This document shows, piece by piece, positions 18,421 to 26,710 of a stretch of 56,937 nt of DNA. The stretch is from Flavobacteriia bacterium (lineage in GTDB: Bacteria; Bacteroidota; Bacteroidia; Flavobacteriales; Weeksellaceae), in NCBI GenBank assembly GCA_019455045.1, contig JACFND010000012.1:1-56937 (forward strand), read 5' to 3'. Every line of letters begins with the position of its first letter. The first letter of the stretch is position 1. The translations under genes were made by a program, and so were the position numbers. A model generated the notes under the pieces. It was given only the letters and a program-made list of their open reading frames with translations, was not told where the DNA came from and did not search any database.

Positions 18421-21400
18421 TTTGAGGTTAGATATAAGATTTCGATGATGGTGCGGTTTAGCTGCATCACATTGTCAAAATATTCTTCGCTGACTTGGAC
18501 TGACTGATTGTGAAGCAGCGTCCAGTCGAGATAATCAATGGCTCCGTTTACAAACTGTTCTTTGGCTGAATTCATGATTTCTGTTGCAACCGGCAGGAGT
18601 CTGTTTTTGTAATCTTCAACGATTTCAAATTCGGTTTCATAAGCCTTCGAAGCTTTTCTGTATTCGGTTTCAAGTTCCATTTTCTTGAGTTCGAGCTGAT
18701 TTTCGTAATAAGATATTTTGTATTCCTCAGCTTTGATCTGTGCCCGCTGTGCCCCGGTGAAGATCGGAAGACCGATCCCGATACTGACCACATTGTAACG
18801 GCTGTGATTCAAATCATTAAAACTCTGGTTAAAATATCCGACCGAAAAATTGGGCAGCGTTTTTGATTTTTCAAGTGCAAGCTGCGATTTTGACTGTTCA
18901 ATACGGCTGTTTGCAAGATCGGTCGCAGGATGAGCTTCGGTCAGAATTTCATCATAAGCTCCATCAAACGGAATGATAATTTCGTCAGCAACAGGTTCAT
19001 ATCTCAAATCTGAATTCATCAGCAGCTGTAACTGGATTTTTAATACTTCAATCTCATTATCAATCAGTTTCAATCGGTTTGAAATGCTCTGTCTCTGGAT
19101 TTCGGCAGTATTCCGTTCGAGCAGATTGGAAGCTCCGGTCTTGAATCTCAATTCGCTTTTTTCAAGAAAATCAGAATAAATCAGATCGGTCTGTTTCAGT
19201 ATTTCCTGTTTTTTTCTGAGCACAATGATTTGATAAAACACCATTCGGGTCAGTTTTTTTACATCGGTTTTGTTCAGATCCGACTGTTTTACTGCGGTAT
19301 TGAACTCCTGTTCGATCAGCTGTTTTTGTCTTTTGTAAACCGTTGGAAATTCAAATGACTGTTCAATTCCGATTTTATTGTCAAAACTGTTTCCGTTCAG
19401 CTGTCCCAATTCTGCAGTCAGTCCGGTTTTGGGCAGATTCAGATAGGTCGCCGTCCTTTTTGACTGATACTCTGCATAGAGTTCACCGTCTTTGACAGAC
19501 AGATTGTTCTTTTCAGCCATTTCGATTGCTCCGTTTATATCGATGGTCTGTCCGAAAACAGGCAGACAGCCGATCATCAGCAGGAAAAGGCTCAGTTTTC
19601 GTTTGTTGAATTTCATTTTTTTAATTTTAAATTTTTCAAATTGTATAAATAAAGTTGGCAGCACAAAAAGTGTCAGAAAAGTGGCAATCAGCAAACCGCC
19701 GATTACAACCGTTGCCAGCGGTCGTTGTACTTCTGCTCCCGCACCTTTGCTGAGCGCCATCGGCAGAAAACCGAGAGAGGCCACAAATGCGGTCATCAGT
19801 ACCGGTCTCAATCTTGTCCGTGCACCTTCCAGCGCAATTTTCTCAAGATCATCAACACCCGATTTCTTCATTCGGTTAAACTCAGAAATCAGAACGATGC
19901 CGTTGAGCACCGAAACACCGAACAGTGCAATAAATCCGACACCCGCACTGATACTGAAAGGCAATCCTCTCATGGCCAAAAAGAGAATGCCTCCGATGGC
20001 AGAAAGCGGTATCGCCGTATAAATCAGCAGACTCTCTCTGATCGAGCGGAAAGCAAAAAACAGCAGTATGAAAATCAGCGCAAGCGAAACCGGAACTGCG
20101 ACCATCAGTCTTGATTTGGCCTGATTCAGATTTTCAAAAGCACCCCCGTAAGTCAGGTAATAACCGGTCGGCAATGAAAGCTGAAGCTCAGATTTTTTGC
20201 TGAGCTCGTCAACAATGCTTTGTACATCTCTTCCTCTCACATTAAAACCGACGGTGATCCGTCTTTTTGAATCTTCTCTCTGAATCTGTGCCGGTCCGGT
20301 GATGATATCCACATCCGCCAGCTGGTACAGCGGTATCTGAATTCCGTCCTGAGTCGGAATCAGAAGATTTCTGATATCGTCCAGATTTTCCCTTTGTTTT
20401 TCATCCAGTCTGACCACGAGTTCAAATCTCTTTTCACCTTCATAAACCGGTCCTGCAGTCTGTCCGGCAAATGCAGTATTGACAATCCGGTTCACCTCAT
20501 CGATATCGAGTTTGTACTGGGCCAGATTTGATCTTCTGTATTTGACCACGATTTGTGGCATTCCTGTAATCGGTTCAATATAAAGATCTTCTGCACCATC
20601 CACCGTTTTGATGATGTCACCCAGTTTTTTTGCATAACCCGACAGACTGTCCAGATCTTCGCCAAAGATTTTGCAGACCACATCCTGACGCGCTCCGGTC
20701 ATCAGTTCGTTGAAACGCATTTGAACCGGATATTGGAAACCGGTGCTGATGCCGGGAACGGTTTCAAGCGATTTGCCCATTTTATCTGCCAGCTCTGGAA
20801 AAGTTTTGGCGGACGTCCACTCCTTTTTGGGTTTGAGTATGACCATCATATCGCTGGCTTCCATCGGCATCGGGTCGGTCGGCACCTCACCGCTTCCTAT
20901 TTTGGTCACCACCTTTTCGACTTCGGGAAAGTCCGAAACCAGTATGTGAGCCGCCTTTTGTGTATATTCAATCGTTGTGTTCAGATTGCTTCCGGTCAGC
21001 ACCCTTGTGTCAACCGCAAAATCGCCTTCTTCAAGTGCAGGAATAAATTCGCCTCCAAGTCTTGACAGTATGAAAAGAGAAAATGCAAACAGCAGAAGCA
21101 CGGCCGAAATCACCATTTTGGGATGATGAACCACTCTGACAAGCAGTTTTTGATGAATTTTTTCAAGCTTTTTCATCATTCGGTCAGAGAAAGTGTCTTT
21201 GTGTTTTAATTTTTTGCTCAGTACAATCGTACTCATCATCGGAATATAGGTCAGCGACAGTATGAATGCACCAATCAGCGCAAAAGAAACCGTCTGCGCC
21301 ATCGGTTTAAACATTTTTCCTTCAATTCCCTGCAAAGTGAGTATCGGCAGATAAACAATCAGAATGATGATTTGACCAAAAACCGCGCTGTTCACCATTC

Positions 21401-22739
21401 TTGATGCGGATGAGCCCACCTGTGTATCCATTTCCTGCTGAGAAATCGATTCCGATTTTATATATTTTTTATCGGAATGAAAACGATGAAGCACCGCTTC
21501 GACTATGATTACAGCACCATCGACAATCAAACCAAAATCAAGCGCACCCAGACTCATCAGATTTCCGCTGACGCCAAACAGATTCATCATGATGATTGCA
21601 AAAAGCATTGAAAGCGGTATTACCGATGCAACCAGCAGCCCGGCTCTGAAATTTCCCAAAAACAAAACCAGTATGAAGACCACGATCAGCGCACCTTCCA
21701 TCAGATTGGTCTCAATGGTACGGATGGCATTGTTCACCATTTTTGTACGGTCGAGGAATGCTTCAATCACAACTCCTTTTGGAAGCGTCTTTTGAATCTG
21801 TTCAATCCGCTGTTTGACATCTTTTATTACCAGATTGCTGTTGGCGCCTTTCAGCATCATCACAACCGCACCGGCTACTTCTCCTTCATCGTTATAGGTC
21901 ATCGCACCGTAACGGGTGGCATGGCCGATTTTGACATTTGCAACATCTTTTACGAGTACGGGCACATCGGCCGAAGTGCTTTTGACCGCAATGTTTTCAA
22001 TGTCTTCGATTCCGTCGATCAGTCCTTCGCTTCGAATAAAAAGAACGCCCGGTCCTTTTTCGATATAAGCTCCTCCGGTATTCCGGTTGTTTTTTTCGAG
22101 TGCCAAAAACAGATCGTTGATGTTCAGTCCGTATGCCTGCAGTCTGTTTGAATTGACGGCTACTTCATATTGTTTCAGTTTTCCGCCAAAACTGCTGACT
22201 TCAGCCACACCCTTGACGCCCAGCAGCTGTCTTCTGACAATCCAGTCCTGAATCGCCCTCAGCTCGGTTACGTTATAACGGTCTTCGTAGCCTTTTTCAG
22301 GACGGACAACATACTGATAGATTTCACCCAAACCGGTTGAAATCGGGCCGAGTTCAGGAACTCCGACACCTTCGGGTATGCTGTTTTGAACCGACTGTAT
22401 TCTTTCGCTCACCTGCTGTCTGGCCCAGTAAACATCAATATTTTCTTCAAAAACGATGGTTACCAGCGACAGACCGAATCTTGAAAAACTTCTGATTTCA
22501 TGAATTCCGCTGATGCTGCTTACCTCCTGCTCGATTGGGAAAGTGACCAATCGTTCAATATCGGTGGCACCCAGAGCGGGCGCAACCGTGATGATCTGCA
22601 CCTGATTGTCTGTGATGTCTGGTACCGCATCGATCGGAAGTTTTGTGGTCTCATAGGCACCAAATATGATCAGTGCGATCGTAAAAAGACCGATGATCAG
22701 TTTGTTCCTTATTGAAAAGGATATTATTTTATGTAACAT
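18417..22739 (-). CDS. CusA/CzcA heavy-metal RND pump fused to a TolC-like outer-membrane factor
   Basis: 1440-aa protein. Residues 1-1035 are a full proton-driven RND permease with twelve hydrophobic helices and two periplasmic loops. They carry the heavy-metal signature DFGLIVDGAVIIVEA in helix 4 and the usual start with PIDAVPDITDNQVQI. Residues from Met1042 (ATG at 19616) form a TolC-like outer-membrane efflux protein that opens with its own signal-peptide-like stretch KLSLFLLMIGCLPVFGQ. CusA-TolC fusions are known in Bacteroidota. Here the internal ATG is preceded by an A-rich leader typical of real starts in this window, so a separate channel protein may also be made. The first ATG is well defined. 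With the adaptor downstream it forms a complete tripartite exporter. Confidence 0.9.
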   Translation of the reverse strand: MLHKIISFSIRNKLIIGLFTIALIIFGAYETTKLPIDAVPDITDNQVQIITVAPALGATDIERLVTFPIEQEVSSISGIHEIRSFSRFGLSLVTIVFEENIDVYWARQQVSERIQSVQNSIPEGVGVPELGPISTGLGEIYQYVVRPEKGYEDRYNVTELRAIQDWIVRRQLLGVKGVAEVSSFGGKLKQYEVAVNSNRLQAYGLNINDLFLALEKNNRNTGGAYIEKGPGVLFIRSEGLIDGIEDIENIAVKSTSADVPVLVKDVANVKIGHATRYGAMTYNDEGEVAGAVVMMLKGANSNLVIKDVKQRIEQIQKTLPKGVVIEAFLDRTKMVNNAIRTIETNLMEGALIVVFILVLFLGNFRAGLLVASVIPLSMLFAIIMMNLFGVSGNLMSLGALDFGLIVDGAVIIVEAVLHRFHSDKKYIKSESISQQEMDTQVGSSASRMVNSAVFGQIIILIVYLPILTLQGIEGKMFKPMAQTVSFALIGAFILSLTYIPMMSTIVLSKKLKHKDTFSDRMMKKLEKIHQKLLVRVVHHPKMVISAVLLLFAFSLFILSRLGGEFIPALEEGDFAVDTRVLTGSNLNTTIEYTQKAAHILVSDFPEVEKVVTKIGSGEVPTDPMPMEASDMMVILKPKKEWTSAKTFPELADKMGKSLETVPGISTGFQYPVQMRFNELMTGARQDVVCKIFGEDLDSLSGYAKKLGDIIKTVDGAEDLYIEPITGMPQIVVKYRRSNLAQYKLDIDEVNRIVNTAFAGQTAGPVYEGEKRFELVVRLDEKQRENLDDIRNLLIPTQDGIQIPLYQLADVDIITGPAQIQREDSKRRITVGFNVRGRDVQSIVDELSKKSELQLSLPTGYYLTYGGAFENLNQAKSRLMVAVPVSLALIFILLFFAFRSIRESLLIYTAIPLSAIGGILFLAMRGLPFSISAGVGFIALFGVSVLNGIVLISEFNRMKKSGVDDLEKIALEGARTRLRPVLMTAFVASLGFLPMALSKGAGAEVQRPLATVVIGGLLIATFLTLFVLPTLFIQFEKFKIKKMKFNKRKLSLFLLMIGCLPVFGQTIDINGAIEMAEKNNLSVKDGELYAEYQSKRTATYLNLPKTGLTAELGQLNGNSFDNKIGIEQSFEFPTVYKRQKQLIEQEFNTAVKQSDLNKTDVKKLTRMVFYQIIVLRKKQEILKQTDLIYSDFLEKSELRFKTGASNLLERNTAEIQRQSISNRLKLIDNEIEVLKIQLQLLMNSDLRYEPVADEIIIPFDGAYDEILTEAHPATDLANSRIEQSKSQLALEKSKTLPNFSVGYFNQSFNDLNHSRYNVVSIGIGLPIFTGAQRAQIKAEEYKISYYENQLELKKMELETEYRKASKAYETEFEIVEDYKNRLLPVATEIMNSAKEQFVNGAIDYLDWTLLHNQSVQVSEEYFDNVMQLNRTIIEILYLTSK

Positions 22740-22910
22740 TTTATTATTTGTTAATCAATAATTTCAATAATTTATTCAAATGCTCCGGGCCAATCGGCCG
22801 CGTAGTTTATCAATACAAATTGCTGAGATACAGATTTGAAGATTCGGTTTGAATCATTTTAAATCTGCAGAAATTGCAGAATAATATTAAACCGAAAAAA
22901 ATCTGACTGA

Positions 22911-23300
22911 TTAACTGTTTCTGGGAGGCTGCCAGATTGAGAACGATAATTCGTTTTCAGAAAAGAAGTCTGAAATTGCCCTGATTTTGGGCCGATAGAC
23001 AAAAGTTGAATTCCAGTCGGTTTCGGATTCTTCGGTTTCGGTCAGTATGAGCACCTGGCTGGCTATATTGTTCATATGCTGAAAAGGAAGTTTTTCATGC
23101 GGATTTTTTTTATCCGAATGATGGTGTTCGGTTTCGCTGCTGTAATGCATTGACAAAAAGTCAAAAAAGTTCAGTTCGGAATCCTTTTGTTTGTGATCAA
23201 AATAATGCTCAATCAAAGTAGGCAGCTTCAGCACCTGAGAGAATCCGGCTGTCGAAACCAAATAGGCAGATAGAAATAATATGACAAAAAATCTTTTCAT
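22911..23300 (-). CDS. Small secreted protein with His-rich patch, first gene of the metal efflux operon
   Basis: 129 aa with a signal peptide (FFVILFLSAYLVSTAGFSQ). It contains EHYFDHKQKD and then a His cluster TEHHHSDKKNPHEK near residues 58-71. No named domain is recognised. Genes of this size and layout sit before CusA in several flavobacteria. A periplasmic metal-binding or sensing role is inferred from the His patch and from its place 171 bp upstream of the pump, in the same direction. Confidence 0.65.
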   Translation of the reverse strand: MKRFFVILFLSAYLVSTAGFSQVLKLPTLIEHYFDHKQKDSELNFFDFLSMHYSSETEHHHSDKKNPHEKLPFQHMNNIASQVLILTETEESETDWNSTFVYRPKIRAISDFFSENELSFSIWQPPRNS

Positions 23301-23373
23301 CCGATATCGTCTTCTATTGCAAAGTACCGTTTAATAACAGATAAATTCTATGATCTGGATTATGTTTCATGAT

Positions 23374-25917
23374 TTAGACAGATTCTAAGTTACTGATACG
23401 ACAGCTTTTATAGTTTAATTTTTTGCCCTTTCTGCGTCTGTTTAATTTATAAAGTTCAAACCAGAATACCGAAATCGCGGAAACGATGACCGTCATCCCT
23501 AACTGAGACGCGTTCAGACTGTTTAATTTAAAAAATCCTGAAATCACAGGCACATAAAGAATCAGCATCAGTGCCGCCAGCACAATCACACTGATGGCCA
23601 ACAGCAGCAGGTTTCTGTTTTTGAATGATTCAAATACGCTGTAATAAAATGAACGGTTGACAAGGCTCAGAAATATATTTGCAAAAATCAGTGTTGAGAA
23701 AACCATTGCACGGGTGGTCATTTCATCGCCGCCGGTTCCTACGCTGTACTGATAAATAAACAGTATTCCAAGCGTTATCATCAGTCCCTGAGCAATGCTG
23801 ACACCCAATTCTTTCCAATTCAAAAAGGTTTCTGTAATCTTTCTCGGTTTTCTGAGCATTGTATCTTTTTCCATCGGTTCGTTTTCATAAACGATCGAAC
23901 AGGTCGGACCCATCACCAGTTCAAGAAAAATCACATGAATCGGCGTGAAAATCTGAGGATAAATCCATCCGAGAAACAGCGGCAGTGAGACTGTGAGTAT
24001 AATCGGAATGTGGATGGAAATGATGTACTGGACCGCTTTTTTGATATTTGCATAAATCCTTCTTCCTTCCGCAATTCCGACAACAAGTCTGTCGAGATTG
24101 TCGTTGACGATGACAAGATCGGCCGCAGCTTTTGCAATTTCGGTTCCTTTGATGCCCATTGCAACACCGATGTTCGCCGATTTTAACGCGGGTGCATCAT
24201 TGACACCGTCGCCGAGCATTGCAACGATCTCGCCTTTTTTCTTGAGTGCATTGACCACCGCCAATTTGGTCTCGGGAAACATTCTGGCAAACAAAGTGGT
24301 TTCTTCAGACTTTTGAATCAGTTCTTCTTCGCTGAGGCCTTCCAAATCGCTTCCGATGACAGGTTTTCCGTCCACGGCAATTCCCGCCTGACGTGCAACC
24401 GCAAGTGCAGTATCGGGATTGTCACCGGTGATGACTTTGATCTCGATTCCGGCATCTGAAATCGTTTTAAAGATTTTATCGATTCCCTGTTTTGGCGGAT
24501 CAAAAAATACGGTGAAACCGATCAGTTCAAATTTAAAATCCTGTTGTTTCTTCGGAAAATCATCAGAATCAAATTTTGTTTTTGCAACTCCGAGCACACG
24601 ATAGCCCTTTTCACCAAAATCTTTCAGAAGTTTTCTCAGATGAATTCTTTGCTCTTCAGTCAGTTCGCTGACCGACAATATTGCTTCGGGTGCACCTTTG
24701 GCTGCAATGATTCTGTGTCCCGAATCATCCTGATACAAATGGGTCATCATCGGCGGTTTGCCGTCAAGCGGATATTCATGAAACATTCTGAAATCCTTTC
24801 TTTTGTCAATCGGATGCATCTTTTCATAAACACTGTGGATGGTTTTTTCCATCGGATCAAAAGGAACCGGCTCGCTGCTCCACATTGCATATTCAATCAG
24901 TTCAAAAAGTTCGGGACTGTTAAAATGCTCTTCATTATAAACTTTATCATTTTCAAACAGATACAATTCTTTGAGCTGCATCGAGTTTTCTGTAATCGTA
25001 CCTGTTTTATCGGTACAGATCACAGTGGTGCTGCCCAAAGTTTCGATCACGTTGCTTCGTTTTACAATGATGTTTTTCTGCATCAGTTTCCATGCACCCA
25101 ATGCCATAAAGGTTGTAAAAGCAACCGGAATTTCTTCGGGAAGTATCGACATGGCAAGCGTCAGACCGTTGAGCAGACTGTCAACAATGCTTTTGGTCTG
25201 ATAAAAACTGTAGGCCCAAACCATCAGAAAAACAATCAGACCGATAATCGCCATCGATTTGACAAAATTTACAATCTGATTGCTCAGCGGTGAACTTTCC
25301 AATCCGATTTCACTAATCGACTGTCCGATTTTGTTGAGTCTTGTATTTGCACCGATTTCTGTAATTTCAAAAATCGCAAGACCCGACATGACGATGGTTC
25401 CGCTAAAAACCTTGCTTTCTTCGGATTCAGTGCTTTTGTAAATCGAAAAAGTTTCGCCGGTCAGAGAAGATTCATTGACCGAAAAATCATTGCTGTGAAC
25501 AATCTTTCCGTCCGCATTGATCAGGTTTCCTTCTTCAATTACACACAGATCGCCGACCGCCAGTTCATGGGTCGGAATTTTAATCGGTTTTGAATTTCTG
25601 ATGACCAGACTGAGCGGCTCGTTGAGTTCTTCAATTTCTTTGAGCGCTTTGCGTGTTTCAAAATCCTGATAAAACGAAATACCCGATACTGCAATCAGTG
25701 CGACGATCATAAAGATTGCTTCATCGTACTGACCGACAATCAGATAAATGACAGAGACCGCGATCAGAAGCAGCAGCATCGGTTCTTTCACCAGCTCGCC
25801 TAGCCAGACCAGAAAGGAATTCTTTTTTTCCTCTTTGAGACTGTTGTAACCATAGCGGGCATGAGATGCAGCCACTTCCTTATCGGTCAGACCTGTCAGA
25901 TTTTCGGGTATATTCAT
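23374..25917 (-). CDS. P-type cation-translocating ATPase (P2-like)
   Basis: 847-aa ion pump. Order: N-terminal cation-ATPase domain with EVAASHARYGYN, two helices, actuator domain with TGET (153-156), helix 4 with PEEIP (260-264), the phosphorylation site DKTGT at Asp303, the nucleotide domain, the hinge GDGVNDAPALKSANIG, and six C-terminal helices. There is no CPC motif or N-terminal heavy-metal domain, so it is not a copper/zinc P1B pump. It resembles the calcium-type group, but PEEIP and LELVMGPTCSIVYENEP in helix 6 differ from classic calcium pumps. The ion is unknown. It begins 4 nt after the cytochrome b gene and is probably co-transcribed with it. Confidence 0.87.
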   Translation of the reverse strand: MNIPENLTGLTDKEVAASHARYGYNSLKEEKKNSFLVWLGELVKEPMLLLLIAVSVIYLIVGQYDEAIFMIVALIAVSGISFYQDFETRKALKEIEELNEPLSLVIRNSKPIKIPTHELAVGDLCVIEEGNLINADGKIVHSNDFSVNESSLTGETFSIYKSTESEESKVFSGTIVMSGLAIFEITEIGANTRLNKIGQSISEIGLESSPLSNQIVNFVKSMAIIGLIVFLMVWAYSFYQTKSIVDSLLNGLTLAMSILPEEIPVAFTTFMALGAWKLMQKNIIVKRSNVIETLGSTTVICTDKTGTITENSMQLKELYLFENDKVYNEEHFNSPELFELIEYAMWSSEPVPFDPMEKTIHSVYEKMHPIDKRKDFRMFHEYPLDGKPPMMTHLYQDDSGHRIIAAKGAPEAILSVSELTEEQRIHLRKLLKDFGEKGYRVLGVAKTKFDSDDFPKKQQDFKFELIGFTVFFDPPKQGIDKIFKTISDAGIEIKVITGDNPDTALAVARQAGIAVDGKPVIGSDLEGLSEEELIQKSEETTLFARMFPETKLAVVNALKKKGEIVAMLGDGVNDAPALKSANIGVAMGIKGTEIAKAAADLVIVNDNLDRLVVGIAEGRRIYANIKKAVQYIISIHIPIILTVSLPLFLGWIYPQIFTPIHVIFLELVMGPTCSIVYENEPMEKDTMLRKPRKITETFLNWKELGVSIAQGLMITLGILFIYQYSVGTGGDEMTTRAMVFSTLIFANIFLSLVNRSFYYSVFESFKNRNLLLLAISVIVLAALMLILYVPVISGFFKLNSLNASQLGMTVIVSAISVFWFELYKLNRRRKGKKLNYKSCRISNLESV

Positions 25918-25921
25918 TTGA

Positions 25922-26485
25922 TTATTTTTCTCCGCCTATCATCTTCGAAACCACTCCCCTTTTGTTTCCGTGTTCACCAATTGCGATGCCCACAAAGTGA
26001 ATGAGGAAGAAGATCGGATAAAGATACAGCCCCCATTTGTGAACACCTTCAATTTGTTTGTGAAATTCATCAAAAAATCCAAATTTCAAACAAATTCCGG
26101 TCAATACGGAACCGGCAACCAGAAAATAAAAATAGACATAAGAAATGCCCTGAAATCTTTCACCAATTGAAATTTTTGAATCAAATGGATTTGGAAAACG
26201 AATTCCTTTGACTGCCATATAAATCAGTCTGGCAGCAAAAACCGTAATCATCACGTAGGCAAAAATCACATGCCACTCCCACATCGGTTCTCTAACAGCT
26301 TTTGCGATTGAAATCATCTCATCCCCAGACAATGCGTCAGTTTTTGAAGCGATTATTTCTGCCACCTTCTTTTTGTCCATCCAGGTCATTCTGAGAAAAC
26401 CGGTCAGGAAAAGCACTGTGATTGCCAGTGCCGTCAGCCAGTGCAATGCACGATGCAGGGCTGTGAATTTTTCTGTCTTTTCCAT
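25922..26485 (-). CDS. Cytochrome b561 / b6-type membrane protein
   Basis: 187-aa four-helix membrane protein expected to bind two b hemes. Helix 1 has HRALHWLTALAITVLF (His 11 and 15), helix 2 has WEWHVIFAYVMIT, and the last helix region has GVHKWGLYLYPIFFLIHFVG, giving His residues on opposite sides of the membrane. Such proteins move electrons between quinol and soluble or periplasmic partners. It is followed at 4 nt by the P-type ATPase, an unusual pairing, and lies downstream of the NO-reductase operon. Confidence 0.82.
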   Translation of the reverse strand: MEKTEKFTALHRALHWLTALAITVLFLTGFLRMTWMDKKKVAEIIASKTDALSGDEMISIAKAVREPMWEWHVIFAYVMITVFAARLIYMAVKGIRFPNPFDSKISIGERFQGISYVYFYFLVAGSVLTGICLKFGFFDEFHKQIEGVHKWGLYLYPIFFLIHFVGIAIGEHGNKRGVVSKMIGGEK

Positions 26486-26613
26486 TTTCGATAAATTTCT
26501 ATTTTTTCAATAATTGATTTCAGTCCGATATTCATTTTTTGCAATCTGTCAAAGATAAAAAAAAAGCAGGTTTCAATTGATTCAATAAATCAGGGACTGA
26601 ATAAAATCACAAT

Positions 26614-26644
26614 AAAGATGGGAAGCCTCTGACTCCCCATCTTT
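26614..26644 (-). terminator. Probable terminator of the nitric oxide reductase operon
   Basis: Arms AAAGATGGG (26614-26622) and CCCATCTTT (26636-26644) pair perfectly over 9 bp, about 65 bp past the norB stop. The U tract is interrupted, so termination strength is uncertain. Confidence 0.5.
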
Positions 26645-26710
26645 TGAACACAAGTTTAAAGAAAATGAATATGTGTCAAATAAAATTATGGAATTTATTT
26701 TCAATCATTT

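Noticed and set aside
19492..20114. Two long plus-strand frames opposite cusA
   Set aside because: Complementary to the RND helices; no start signals or domains.
24544..25293. 249-codon plus-strand frame opposite the P-type ATPase
   Set aside because: It is antisense to conserved ATPase motifs, contains no recognisable domain and has a composition typical of shadow frames.
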